From: JBFIHF01 sp964411125
Lineage (GTDB): Bacteria > Myxococcota_A > Bradymonadia > Bradymonadales > Bradymonadaceae
DNA length: 64,000 nt
Reading direction: 5' to 3'
Assembly: GCA_964411125.1 (NCBI GenBank)
Contig: CAYPJU010000026.1
Coordinates: forward strand, 1 to 64,000
The translations under genes and the position numbers were made by a program. Below the pieces are notes generated by a model. It worked only from the letters and a program-made list of their open reading frames with translations. It ran no database searches and was not told the origin of the DNA. Positions 1 to 8,245 of this stretch are shown in pieces. Position 1 is the stretch's first letter. Each line of letters starts with the position of its first letter.

Positions 1-2097
1 AACAACGGGACGACCGTCCCCCCGATGCCAGCCGAGTTCGGGCTCGACGCGAGACCGACCAACGACACCTGCGTCGCCTTCGACCGACCTCCGTCCGGGT
101 CGACCGTCCGGACGGTGCCGGCCTACCCGAACCTGTCGTTCCAGAACCCGCTGTGGCTCGAGAAGTCGCCCGATGCGAGCGACGACCGCTGGTTCCTCAT
201 CGAACAGGCAGGCCGAATCCGCGCGTTTGCGGACGACCCGGCGACCGCGACCTCCGACGTCGTGCTCGACATCACCGACCGCGTCCGGTCGGGCGGCGAG
301 CGAGGACTCCTGGGGATGGCGTTCCATCCCGACTGGCCGAACACGCAGGAGCTCTTCGTCTCCTACACCCGCGGCGACCTCGAGTCGGTGGTCTCGAAGT
401 TCACGTCGTCCGACGGCGGGCAGTCCTTCGACCCGGCGAGCGAGTCGATCGTCCTGACCCAGGACCAACGGTTCAACAACCACAACGGCGGCCAGATCTC
501 CTTCGGCCCCGACGGCTTCCTCTACTTCGGTCTCGGCGACAACGGCTCGGCGGGGGACCCCGACGACAACGGCCAGAACACCTTCACCTGGCTCGGCGCC
601 CTGCTCCGCATCGACGTGACCGGCGACGAAGAGCCGTACGGAATCCCGGCCGATAACCCGTTCGCCGACGGCAACGGAGGAGCACCCGAGATCTACGCAT
701 GGGGGCTCCGGAATCCGTGGCGGTTCAGCTTCGACATCGAGACCGGCGAGCTGTGGCTCGGCGACGTCGGCCAGGGGAACTGGGAAGAGATCGACCTCAT
801 CGAACGAGGCGGAAACTACGGCTGGGACGACAAGGAGGGGACGCACTGTTACGAGCTGCAGCCGTGTGACGACGGCCCATGGATCGACCCTGTCGTCGAG
901 TACGACCACTCCGGTGGCAACGTCTCGGTCACCGGCGGGTACGTCTATCGCGGCTCCGCGATTCCGACCCTCGACGGCATCTACATCTTCGGCGACTACG
1001 CCACCGGCAACGTCTGGGGCATCTTCGACGACGAGGTCACCGGCGAACCCGAAATGCGTCCGCTCGTCCAGACCGGCCAGCCGATCTCCTCGTTCGCGCA
1101 GGACCGCGACGGGGAGGTCTACATCGTCCACTACACCGGCTCGATCGCACGGATCGTCCAGGACCAGCCCGCCGCCGGCTCGAACTTCCCGACGACCCTC
1201 TCCGCCACCGGGTGCGGACTCGAAGGGGACCCGAGCAAGCCCGCCGCCGGGCTCGTACCGTACGCGCCCAACGCGCCGTTCTGGTCGGACGGCGCCGAGA
1301 AGAAGCGTTGGTTCGCCCTTCCCGACGGGGAATCGATCACCGTGGAGTCCAACGGCGACTGGACCTTCCCCACCGGCTCGGTGCTGCGGAAGGACTTCGA
1401 GCTCGACGGACGGCTCGTCGAGACCCGCCTCATGGTGCGCCACGAAGACGGCGAGTGGGCCGGGTATTCCTACGAGTGGAACGATGCCGGAACGGACGCG
1501 ACCTGGGCGCAGGGCGGAAAGACGAAGCGCATCGGTTCCCAGGACTGGATCTACCCCTCGAGCGGCGACTGTCTGCGGTGTCACACCGCGGTCGCCGGCC
1601 GAACGCTCGGGCTCGAGAACGCGCAGCTCGACGGCGACTTCGTCTACGCATCGACCAACCGGCTGTCGAACCAGCTCGCCACCCTCGGTCATATCGGCGT
1701 GTTCGAAGGGACCGCCCCCGACCCCGCACAGGTCGAGGGTCTCGTCGACCCGTACGGCGACGGCGACCTCGGCGCCCGCGCGCGGAGCTACCTCCACACC
1801 AACTGCTCGCAGTGCCACCGCAGCGGAACCGGGCTGCGCGTGAAGTTCGACCTCACCACGACGCCCGACCCGCTCATCGACGACCAGCTCTGCGATGCCG
1901 AGCCGGTCGGCGACGACCTTGGTGTAGACGGCGCGCGCCGGCTAGTGCCCGGCGCCCCGGACCAATCTCTGCTCTGGTTGCGTATGACGCGGCGCGACGC
2001 GAAGGCGATGCCGCCACTCGGATCGAACCTCGTGGACGACGCGGGCGCCGAGCTCGTACGCTCCTGGATCGAAGGCCTCGGAGCCTGCCAGCTCTAG
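1..2097 (+). CDS. PQQ-dependent sugar dehydrogenase-like protein fused to cytochrome c-like domain (5' truncated)
   Basis: The frame is open to the first base of the window, so the true start (and probably an export signal) lies upstream; the first Met is at 25. Counting from that Met, residues ~30-380 form a glucose/sorbosone dehydrogenase beta-propeller, with the family stretch HNGGQISFGPDGFLYFGLGD and later WGLRNPWRFSFD. The C-terminal third carries two c-type heme motifs, CLRCH (516-520) and CSQCH (594-598), and ends in an MPPLGSN motif typical of diheme cytochromes. It probably oxidises a sugar or polyol in the periplasm and passes electrons to its own hemes; the substrate is unknown. 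The FadL-like gene follows after 18 bp, suggesting an operon. Confidence 0.85.
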   Translation, partial: NNGTTVPPMPAEFGLDARPTNDTCVAFDRPPSGSTVRTVPAYPNLSFQNPLWLEKSPDASDDRWFLIEQAGRIRAFADDPATATSDVVLDITDRVRSGGERGLLGMAFHPDWPNTQELFVSYTRGDLESVVSKFTSSDGGQSFDPASESIVLTQDQRFNNHNGGQISFGPDGFLYFGLGDNGSAGDPDDNGQNTFTWLGALLRIDVTGDEEPYGIPADNPFADGNGGAPEIYAWGLRNPWRFSFDIETGELWLGDVGQGNWEEIDLIERGGNYGWDDKEGTHCYELQPCDDGPWIDPVVEYDHSGGNVSVTGGYVYRGSAIPTLDGIYIFGDYATGNVWGIFDDEVTGEPEMRPLVQTGQPISSFAQDRDGEVYIVHYTGSIARIVQDQPAAGSNFPTTLSATGCGLEGDPSKPAAGLVPYAPNAPFWSDGAEKKRWFALPDGESITVESNGDWTFPTGSVLRKDFELDGRLVETRLMVRHEDGEWAGYSYEWNDAGTDATWAQGGKTKRIGSQDWIYPSSGDCLRCHTAVAGRTLGLENAQLDGDFVYASTNRLSNQLATLGHIGVFEGTAPDPAQVEGLVDPYGDGDLGARARSYLHTNCSQCHRSGTGLRVKFDLTTTPDPLIDDQLCDAEPVGDDLGVDGARRLVPGAPDQSLLWLRMTRRDAKAMPPLGSNLVDDAGAELVRSWIEGLGACQL

Positions 2098-2115
2098 CCC
2101 GCCGACAGGCCCGCC

Positions 2116-3534
2116 GTGCGCAAGTCTCTCGCCGCCATAGCGTTCGCTACCTTCCTCGCCGCCCCGTTCGCAATCCACGCAAGCCCGTACGACGTCTACG
2201 GCGCGAGCTCGCGGGGCGCAGCGATGGGGTCGGCCCAGACCGCGGCCGCCGAAGGCGCCCCCGCGCTGCAGCACAACCCGGCGCTGCTCGCCCTCACCCC
2301 CACAGGCCTCGTCGTCGGTACGCTCGCGACGTTCGGCCGTGCTCGCGTGCTTTTGAAAGAGCGCCCGGACGGCTACGACGTCCCCGACATCGGCCCCCCG
2401 GCTGCCTACCCCGGGATCGACCGAACCGGCGAGCGCTCGGACACCGAGCTGCAGCATCCGCAGGTCGGGCTGCGGCTCGGCGCCTCCCGACGGCTCTTCA
2501 TCGACCGACTCTCGGTCGGATTCACGCTCTTCCTCCCGCTCCCGCGGCCGGTCACCCTCTCCACGCAGTTTGCCGACGAGCGCGAACGGCTCGCCTCGAA
2601 CGCGTTGTCCTTCGAACGAATCGGCCCGAAAGCCCACCACCTCGACATCGGGCTCGGCGCGGCGTACGCCCTCACACCTTGGCTCGCCGCGGGGCTCGGC
2701 GCTCGCTACCTGCCGAGTTTCGCGGTCGGCAGCGACGTCTACCTCCCCGACGCCGCCGACCAGGCGGGCGCGGAGATCTCCACCACCGTCGAGACTTCGA
2801 ACGAATTCGGGCTGGTCGCGGGGCTCGCAATCTCGCTGCCGCAGGAGTTCGAGCTCGGGCTCGGGTACCGCGACGACGTGGCGCTGCGCCTGCAAACCGT
2901 GAACGAGATCCGCGTCAACGGCGCCACGTCCGACGAGCCCGTCCTGCAGACCACCGACTGGACGCCGGTCTACAGCCCCGCGCGCCTCACAGCCGGCCTC
3001 TCACGACCGTTCGGTCCCCTCCTCTTCGCCGTAGACGCTCGCTACGAATTCTGGGGCGCCTACGAAGATGCCCGCGGAGACAACGCCGGGTTCGACGACG
3101 TAATCAGCGGCTCCCTCGGACTCGAATACGCGTACACGCCCGCGACACTCCTTCGGTTCGGGGCCGGTTTCGACCCGAGCCCCGTTCCCGAGCAGACGGG
3201 CCGCACCAACTACGTCGACAACGACCGCGTCCACTTCTCGCTCGGCGCCGGACACCGATTCGGCATCGACACCGACCGCGAATTCCAGGTCGACTGGTAC
3301 CTTCGTTTCCAGGGGCTCGTCGCCCGCGAGACGTTCAAGAACGTCGCCGACTACCTCCCGTGCGACGACGACGTCGAGACCATCTGCGACGAGGTCCCCG
3401 ACGACCTCGAAGACCCCGCGACCGGGCGACCGTTCCCGCAGGGTCGTGGCCTGCAGACGGGCAACCCGGGCTTTCCCGGCTTCGTCTCCGGCGGTTGGCT
3501 CGGCGTCGTCGGCCTGGAGGTGAGCTACCAATGA
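2116..3534 (+). CDS. FadL/OMPP1-family outer-membrane transport protein
   Basis: A GTG start gives an ideal Sec signal peptide (MRKSLAAIAFATFLAAPFAI, cleaved near AIHA-SPYD). The mature N-terminus SPYDVYGASSRGAAMGSAQT, followed by a run ending QHNPALLAL, is characteristic of the FadL/TodX (OMPP1) family of beta-barrel porins for hydrophobic substrates. The rest is rich in alternating aromatic/hydrophobic strands and ends in an aromatic-polar pair (SYQ). At 472 residues it is the usual family size. The stop overlaps the next ATG in an ATGA, so the two are translationally coupled. The substrate cannot be read from the sequence. Confidence 0.82.
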   Translation: MRKSLAAIAFATFLAAPFAIHASPYDVYGASSRGAAMGSAQTAAAEGAPALQHNPALLALTPTGLVVGTLATFGRARVLLKERPDGYDVPDIGPPAAYPGIDRTGERSDTELQHPQVGLRLGASRRLFIDRLSVGFTLFLPLPRPVTLSTQFADERERLASNALSFERIGPKAHHLDIGLGAAYALTPWLAAGLGARYLPSFAVGSDVYLPDAADQAGAEISTTVETSNEFGLVAGLAISLPQEFELGLGYRDDVALRLQTVNEIRVNGATSDEPVLQTTDWTPVYSPARLTAGLSRPFGPLLFAVDARYEFWGAYEDARGDNAGFDDVISGSLGLEYAYTPATLLRFGAGFDPSPVPEQTGRTNYVDNDRVHFSLGAGHRFGIDTDREFQVDWYLRFQGLVARETFKNVADYLPCDDDVETICDEVPDDLEDPATGRPFPQGRGLQTGNPGFPGFVSGGWLGVVGLEVSYQ

Positions 3535-4412
3535 AGCGACTTCTCCCCCTCCTGGCGCTGACGATCGGCGCGTGCTCTCTCGAACGCGGTTCCGCCGGCG
3601 TCGAGCCGCAACGGTTCGACGACGCCGGGGCTCCCGATGCCGGCGGCTTCGCGAGCGACTCCGGGCTCGGCGGCGGCCCCGGCGCGGGAACGCTCGCCGG
3701 GACTTGGCTCGCCGTCCACGAGGCGAGCTCCTGCGTGCTGATCGAAGAGCAGGTGACGTGGGCGTCCTACATCGTGGAGATCGAGGAGGACGCTCGTGTG
3801 CTCACCGAGCGTCGTACCCAGTGCGAGATTGCGCTGAGCCCCGTCCTCGGGCTGCAGGTGACGATCCCCGACGCCGTCATCGAATCGATCGAGATGATCG
3901 AAGTCGACAAGGGGTTCGTCTCGAGCTTCGGCACGGGTGGGGCCTACAGCTCCGCCACCGAGCTGAGCCTCTGGGGGCTCGATCTCGACGAACCCCTGGC
4001 GGGCGAAGTCCCCGACGACCCCGCAGACAGGGCGGTGGTCGACTCCGACGGCGACGGCAACCCCGGCGTCACCTTCGCCGCGGGGCGGACCTGCGAGCGC
4101 TGGGTCGCGCAACGTACGATCGTCCGTTACGAAGGAACTCTAACGGCGCCCAACCAGATCGACGGCTCGAGCGTGACGGTGACCGACTCGAACGTCATCG
4201 GCTCGTCCCAACCGCTCTGCGGCGTCGCCCCCCGCATTCGTCCCAACGACGCGTTCAGTCGCTTTCGCATGGTCCGGGTCGACGGGGCAGGCGGCGCTCC
4301 CGATCTCGACACGGACGGCGACGGTCGGGTAACTTGCGCCGAGACGAGTTCAGCGGTGGCGCTGGTGCTGGAGCGAAGGGAACCCGACCGAGCGAACTGC
4401 CCGACCGACTGA
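3531..4412 (+). CDS. Putative lipoprotein of unknown function
   Basis: This 293-residue protein starts MKRLLPLLALTIGACSLERG, a lipoprotein signal with the lipid-attachment Cys at residue 15. A Gly/Ala/Asp-rich linker (to about residue 55) leads to a globular domain with several cysteines. Near the C-terminus the sequence DTDGDGRVTC resembles a single calcium-binding loop of the kind common in this genome's surface proteins. I do not recognise the family. It overlaps the upstream FadL-like gene by 4 bp and is probably co-expressed and placed in the outer membrane with it. Confidence 0.75.
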   Translation: MKRLLPLLALTIGACSLERGSAGVEPQRFDDAGAPDAGGFASDSGLGGGPGAGTLAGTWLAVHEASSCVLIEEQVTWASYIVEIEEDARVLTERRTQCEIALSPVLGLQVTIPDAVIESIEMIEVDKGFVSSFGTGGAYSSATELSLWGLDLDEPLAGEVPDDPADRAVVDSDGDGNPGVTFAAGRTCERWVAQRTIVRYEGTLTAPNQIDGSSVTVTDSNVIGSSQPLCGVAPRIRPNDAFSRFRMVRVDGAGGAPDLDTDGDGRVTCAETSSAVALVLERREPDRANCPTD

Positions 4413-4462
4413 CCAGGGTCACCCAAACCAAAACCCGCCGCAAGATTAAATGACCACGGTCA
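4410..4462. repeat. Two copies of a 12-bp palindrome TGACCNNGGTCA between convergent genes
   Basis: TGACCAGGGTCA (4410-4421) begins at the stop codon of the plus-strand lipoprotein gene. TGACCACGGTCA (4451-4462) ends on the stop codon of the minus-strand cytochrome gene. Both are perfect 5-bp inverted repeats with a 2-bp centre, each followed by a similar YYAAAC run. They could be operator-like sites or simply overlapping stop codons; no function is shown. Confidence 0.3.
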
Positions 4463-5635
4463 CCTAAACGTTTCGGAGGTGGCCCGGACCGCGGCCGCCC
4501 CGTCCCATGTGTTCTGATCGGGGAGGTACCACAGAGTGACGTCGACCTTCGCCGAGCCCTCTCCACGGCGATCGAAGACGAAGCGACTCTCGGCAAAGCG
4601 CCCTGCCTCCAACCGCGTGTCCGCGACGAGATTCACCGCGTCGTCGACCGAGTATACCGGGGCACCGTCGGCTCCCACCATCGAGCGGCCGAAGACGCGA
4701 CCGGCGACGATTCCGGGGCGCGCCAGGACGTCGGGGAGCCTCTTGCCGAAGCGAAGCGGCAGCGCACCGCCTCCTTCGCGAGCTTCGACGGTCACGACGT
4801 ACGCCGCGCGAGGATCTCCAGCGGGCACGCGGTGCGCGGCATCCTCGTTCCGCACCTTCACTTCCACCGCGGCGATCGGTCCTGCCACCTCCACAGGAGA
4901 TACCCACAGCCCCATGTTCTCCACCCGTTCTTCGAGCGTGATGGCGAAGCCCGGTTCGTCGTGCGCCACGTGGCAATCGGTGCACTCTTCGCCGTCGGAG
5001 AGTTCGAAGGCCTCCGTCCGAAGAGGCAAGCGCCGGCCTCCCTCTAGCGCCGGGTGCTGCCCGAAATGAGGATAGATCCCGAGAGCGTCGAACCGTCTCC
5101 CCTCGGGGAGCGGCCGGGTCTGTGCGTGGCAGGAGCTACAGACGGGGGGCGGTGACATGCCGGGGACGGAGGGCTCCGTAACCTCACGCGCGGCGCGGAC
5201 CTGATCCGAGAACGCGCGAAGCTCCGCGTCGAGTCGAGTCGGCTCGAGCCGTGGGCACGTCGCCAGCAGCCCGTCGCGCAGCGCCTCGACTTCGTGGGTA
5301 CCGCTCCGGGTCCAGCGGCTGAAATGGGTCGTCGCCCGCCCCACTTCGTCCGACGTCATCGGGCCCGCGCGCAGCGCGCGACGCACACCTGCGTGCGGCA
5401 GGAGCTCCGTCATCTGGTCGGCGGACCAGGCCGAAACGTCGCCGTTCTCCAGGGCCTCGTCGAAACGTGCCGCTTCGTCGTCGAACGCACCGAGCTGTTC
5501 TCGGTCCGTCGCGAAGAGGCGATCGACCCGATCGAGCCACGACTGGGGCACCACGAGCGCTGCTCCCACGAGCAGCGCGCACCCCGCGACGACCTTCAGG
5601 CCTCGTCCCCACCGATGCTCACGAGCTTCATCCAT
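4460..5635 (-). CDS. Membrane-anchored diheme c-type cytochrome
   Basis: The 391-residue product has an N-terminal membrane anchor (about residues 12-32, KVVAGCALLVGAALVVP) and two covalent heme motifs, CSSCH (166-170) and CTDCH (218-222, followed by VAH). It has several additional histidines that could be distal ligands. The region after residue 230 (PGFAITLEERVENMGLWVS... APHR-type contexts) is like the C-terminal beta domain of multiheme cytochrome c554/NrfA-like electron carriers. It likely carries electrons at the periplasmic face of the inner membrane. It is the last gene of a minus-strand run, 13 bp after the flavoprotein gene. The exact family is uncertain. Confidence 0.75.
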   Translation of the reverse strand: MDEAREHRWGRGLKVVAGCALLVGAALVVPQSWLDRVDRLFATDREQLGAFDDEAARFDEALENGDVSAWSADQMTELLPHAGVRRALRAGPMTSDEVGRATTHFSRWTRSGTHEVEALRDGLLATCPRLEPTRLDAELRAFSDQVRAAREVTEPSVPGMSPPPVCSSCHAQTRPLPEGRRFDALGIYPHFGQHPALEGGRRLPLRTEAFELSDGEECTDCHVAHDEPGFAITLEERVENMGLWVSPVEVAGPIAAVEVKVRNEDAAHRVPAGDPRAAYVVTVEAREGGGALPLRFGKRLPDVLARPGIVAGRVFGRSMVGADGAPVYSVDDAVNLVADTRLEAGRFAESRFVFDRRGEGSAKVDVTLWYLPDQNTWDGAAAVRATSETFR

Positions 5636-5648
5636 CGATCGAGTCCGA

Positions 5649-6857
5649 CTACTGAAGCGAGCTCACGATCGTTTCGATCTGCTCGAACCCGACCCGGAGC
5701 AGGAAGTTGGAGTTACGTCCGTAACTCTTCGCCCCGATGACGAAGAAGTTCGGTTCCGGGCTGCGAAGCGTGTCGATCCCTGCCGACTCCTGCGCAAGAC
5801 AATCGGCGTTGCCGGACTGCGCCAGGAGCGACGCGGCGAGCTTCATCGGCCCTTCCGAAGCGTAACAGTGGTGGACCTGAAGCTCCCGGGTGATGTCGGT
5901 CTGCGGCCGGTACCCGACGTTCGCTACGATGCGATCACACTCGACGTGTCGGTACTCCCCGCCGGCGTCCAGAACCGTCACGACGAGACCACCGTCGGCC
6001 CCCTCCACCCTGACGACCCAGCCGGTCCCAAGCGGTGTCACGCCCTCCTCTTCCCCGGCCCATGCCCGGTTCGCGAGCATCGCGAGGCGACGGCGTTCCG
6101 GCAAGGGATCGTCGTCGATCGCCATGTAAGGCGTATCGTCTCGCCGCAGCCACACGACCTCGGTGCCGGGCTCCTCTTCATGCAGGGCGAGAAGCCCCGC
6201 GAGAGTGGTCGCCGCGGAGTGTCCCGCTCCGATGAGCAACACCTTCTTTCCGGCGTAGGTCTCTCGTTCACTCCCCATCGGGTCGGGCACATGGCGTTCG
6301 ATGGCGTCTCGATGTTCGGCCTCGCCCTCGACCCGCAGACCGGCGCGACCGAAGGAGACCGGCGTCTCGTAGGTTCCGGACGCATCGAGCACGATGTCGA
6401 ACGTCGCCGCGTTGCCCCCGGTCGTGGCGACCAGAAACGGTGCTTCGCCACGGGCGGGGTCGCCGATGTAATCCCCCTTCAGCGCGTGCGTTCGACCGAT
6501 CCCCGTGACCCGGGCACCCGTCACGATTCGTCCCTCGAGCTCCGGATGGCGCGCTAGCGGCAAGAGGTACTGTTCCAGATACTCGGCCCCGGTCGGAAAG
6601 GCGTCGTCGTCACCCAGGTCCGCTCCAGCTTCTCGTAGGGCCTCCACGCCCCATGCGGACCGGTTCAGCGCCCAGGGGGAGAAGAGACGGACATGCCCCC
6701 AGCGCGCCACATTGGCACCGACGCCGCGGCCTGACTCGTAGACGGTGACGTCGAAGCCGCGCTTCGCGAAGAGGAGCGCCGCCTCCACGCCAATCGGGCC
6801 GGCCCCGACGATGGCGACCCGCCGAGGCTCAGGGGCTCGGCCAGAGGTAGTCTGCAT
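5649..6857 (-). CDS. FAD/NAD(P)-binding flavoprotein oxidoreductase
   Basis: The N-terminus has a Rossmann dinucleotide-binding motif (VAIVGAGPIGVEAALLFAKR, GAGPIG at 18-23) and an acidic strand end (VTVYES), typical of FAD binding. A second nucleotide motif, VLLIGAGHSAATT near residue 210, probably binds NAD(P)H. The C-terminal motif IVANVGYRPQTD is the usual ATG/NxGxxP FAD-contacting segment. At 402 residues it resembles flavin monooxygenase/thioredoxin reductase-like enzymes; the substrate is unknown. The ATG at 6857 overlaps the end of the upstream lipoprotein gene by 29 bp. The diheme cytochrome follows 13 bp downstream, so the two may share an electron path. Confidence 0.8.
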   Translation of the reverse strand: MQTTSGRAPEPRRVAIVGAGPIGVEAALLFAKRGFDVTVYESGRGVGANVARWGHVRLFSPWALNRSAWGVEALREAGADLGDDDAFPTGAEYLEQYLLPLARHPELEGRIVTGARVTGIGRTHALKGDYIGDPARGEAPFLVATTGGNAATFDIVLDASGTYETPVSFGRAGLRVEGEAEHRDAIERHVPDPMGSERETYAGKKVLLIGAGHSAATTLAGLLALHEEEPGTEVVWLRRDDTPYMAIDDDPLPERRRLAMLANRAWAGEEEGVTPLGTGWVVRVEGADGGLVVTVLDAGGEYRHVECDRIVANVGYRPQTDITRELQVHHCYASEGPMKLAASLLAQSGNADCLAQESAGIDTLRSPEPNFFVIGAKSYGRNSNFLLRVGFEQIETIVSSLQ

Positions 6858-7215
6858 TCTCGATCTCCTGGTCGACGACCTCCCAGCCGGAGTCCGTCTC
6901 GTTCACCGTCAACAGTACCGCTTCGCCGTCCGAACTCTCCGCGTTCGCCACCACGACGATCCACGAGCCTTCGGCGCGGCGCACGACGCGCTCGACCACC
7001 GGCGATTGCATCTGGTCGATGACCGCCGCCACGTTTTCGTTTCTTTTTCCGTCGGCGATCCATCGCTCGGCGGTCTCGACGAGACCGTCCACTGGAGCGC
7101 TTCGCGTCGCGGCCGGCCCGCCGCTCGGCGGCGAGGTCGGGGCAGGGTCGGAGGGCGCAGCCGTCTTGCAGGCGACAGCGAGTGAGAGGATCGACAACAA
7201 CACGAAGATCTTCAT
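6829..7215 (-). CDS. Small putative lipoprotein
   Basis: The 128-residue product begins MKIFVLLSILSLAVACKTAA, a lipoprotein signal with Cys16, followed by a Pro/Ser/Ala-rich linker to about residue 40. The remaining ~85 residues form a small alpha/beta domain ending ENADYLWPSP. I do not recognise the family; the pattern (short helix, then strands around WIVVVANAE and AVLLTVNE) is like small lipoproteins of the DUF4878/NTF2-like kind, but that is a guess. Its ATG overlaps the stop of the upstream gene in an ATGA, so translation is coupled. Confidence 0.7.
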   Translation of the reverse strand: MKIFVLLSILSLAVACKTAAPSDPAPTSPPSGGPAATRSAPVDGLVETAERWIADGKRNENVAAVIDQMQSPVVERVVRRAEGSWIVVVANAESSDGEAVLLTVNETDSGWEVVDQEIENADYLWPSP

Positions 7216-8219
7216 CGGTCCACGAACCCCACGATCAGGCGGTGCGGCCCGAGGCCGAAGTAGTCGATGGTGGCAGCGGCAAACCCGAGCGCGTCACCTA
7301 CGGCGACCGCTCCGACAGCAGCGAACGTAGCTCGCTCCCAGGCCGAATCGATCCTGCGCTCCAGTTGCGTCGGAAGCTCCGCCGGCTCCTCGACGCAGAT
7401 GTCGAACTCCGGGGAGCAAGGCTCCGCCGTGCCACTGCCTCCGCCCGTCCTGACGCCCCAACCACGGGCTCCGTCCGGGTAGAGCGCGACGGCGGGCGTC
7501 TTTTCCGTCAGCTTCGTCACGGGGGCAGAGACCTGCACCAACCCCAGGCCCTCGTCGAGCACCACCGCCGAGATCTGGTAGAGGCCCGAAGCAGAGAGGT
7601 TCATCACCAGCTTGTTGAAGGTCTGCCACGTCACGTCGGCCGCGACGACGAGGTCGATACCCGCCGGAGCGGGGTCACTGTCGAGGACCTCGTTGACCCA
7701 CTTGCGGCCGTGCTCGACCAGCATCGGCGACCACTGCAGCGCCCCCTCGGGCGCGTCGGGGGCGCGGTCGCCGACCGGAACCGGACCGAAAGGGGTCACG
7801 AAACGCGCCCGGGTCACGACGACCGGCAGCGACGGGATTCGCTGCACCTCGGACCACTTCGCCGTCGAGCCGACTTCCGGCAGCTTTCCGCTCGAGACGA
7901 GGGCACCGACCGCCTTCGCATAGTCGGTGCCGGGCTCCCATACGACCTTCCAGCCGTCGGCGCGCTTCATCTTCAACGGATAACGGATCACGCCGGCTTC
8001 GAAGACCACGGCGATCTCGACGAGGTAGTCGGCGCTCGGCAGCCGCTCCATCGCGAGGACGCCGCCATAGACACCGCCCGCGCGCTTCAACGCCGTGGCG
8101 GCGTGCGACGCGTCGGTCAGCGACCCCGACGCAGCCTCGTCGAGCGACTGGGCCCCGACGACGTTGGCCGACGCGGTCAAAAGAAGGGCGACGAAAGCTG
8201 ACGTTCCAATCCGCAACAT
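7212..8219 (-). CDS. Exported protein of unknown function
   Basis: I chose the ATG at 8219 because it gives a good Sec signal peptide (MLRIGTSAFVALLLTASANV, cleavage near VGA-QS). A longer frame reaching 8384 would put 55 non-signal residues in front and overlap the upstream gene. The mature 310 residues contain a domain with conserved-looking aromatic strands (YLVEIAVVFEAGVIRYP, GLYQISAVVLDEGLGL). A C-terminal Ala/Gly-rich hydrophobic stretch (ATFAAVGAVAVGDALGFAAA) may be membrane-associated. No family is recognised. It lies 26 bp after the transglutaminase-like gene and overlaps the next by 4 bp. Confidence 0.7.
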   Translation of the reverse strand: MLRIGTSAFVALLLTASANVVGAQSLDEAASGSLTDASHAATALKRAGGVYGGVLAMERLPSADYLVEIAVVFEAGVIRYPLKMKRADGWKVVWEPGTDYAKAVGALVSSGKLPEVGSTAKWSEVQRIPSLPVVVTRARFVTPFGPVPVGDRAPDAPEGALQWSPMLVEHGRKWVNEVLDSDPAPAGIDLVVAADVTWQTFNKLVMNLSASGLYQISAVVLDEGLGLVQVSAPVTKLTEKTPAVALYPDGARGWGVRTGGGSGTAEPCSPEFDICVEEPAELPTQLERRIDSAWERATFAAVGAVAVGDALGFAAATIDYFGLGPHRLIVGFVDR

Positions 8220-8245
8220 GGCGTCACGGTACCGCGAAACGCGAC

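Noticed and set aside
879..3530. Long plus-strand frame running through the sugar dehydrogenase and FadL-like genes into the lipoprotein gene
   Set aside because: Only its last part, from ATG 3531, has a lipoprotein signal; the earlier part is Arg/Pro-rich out-of-frame translation.
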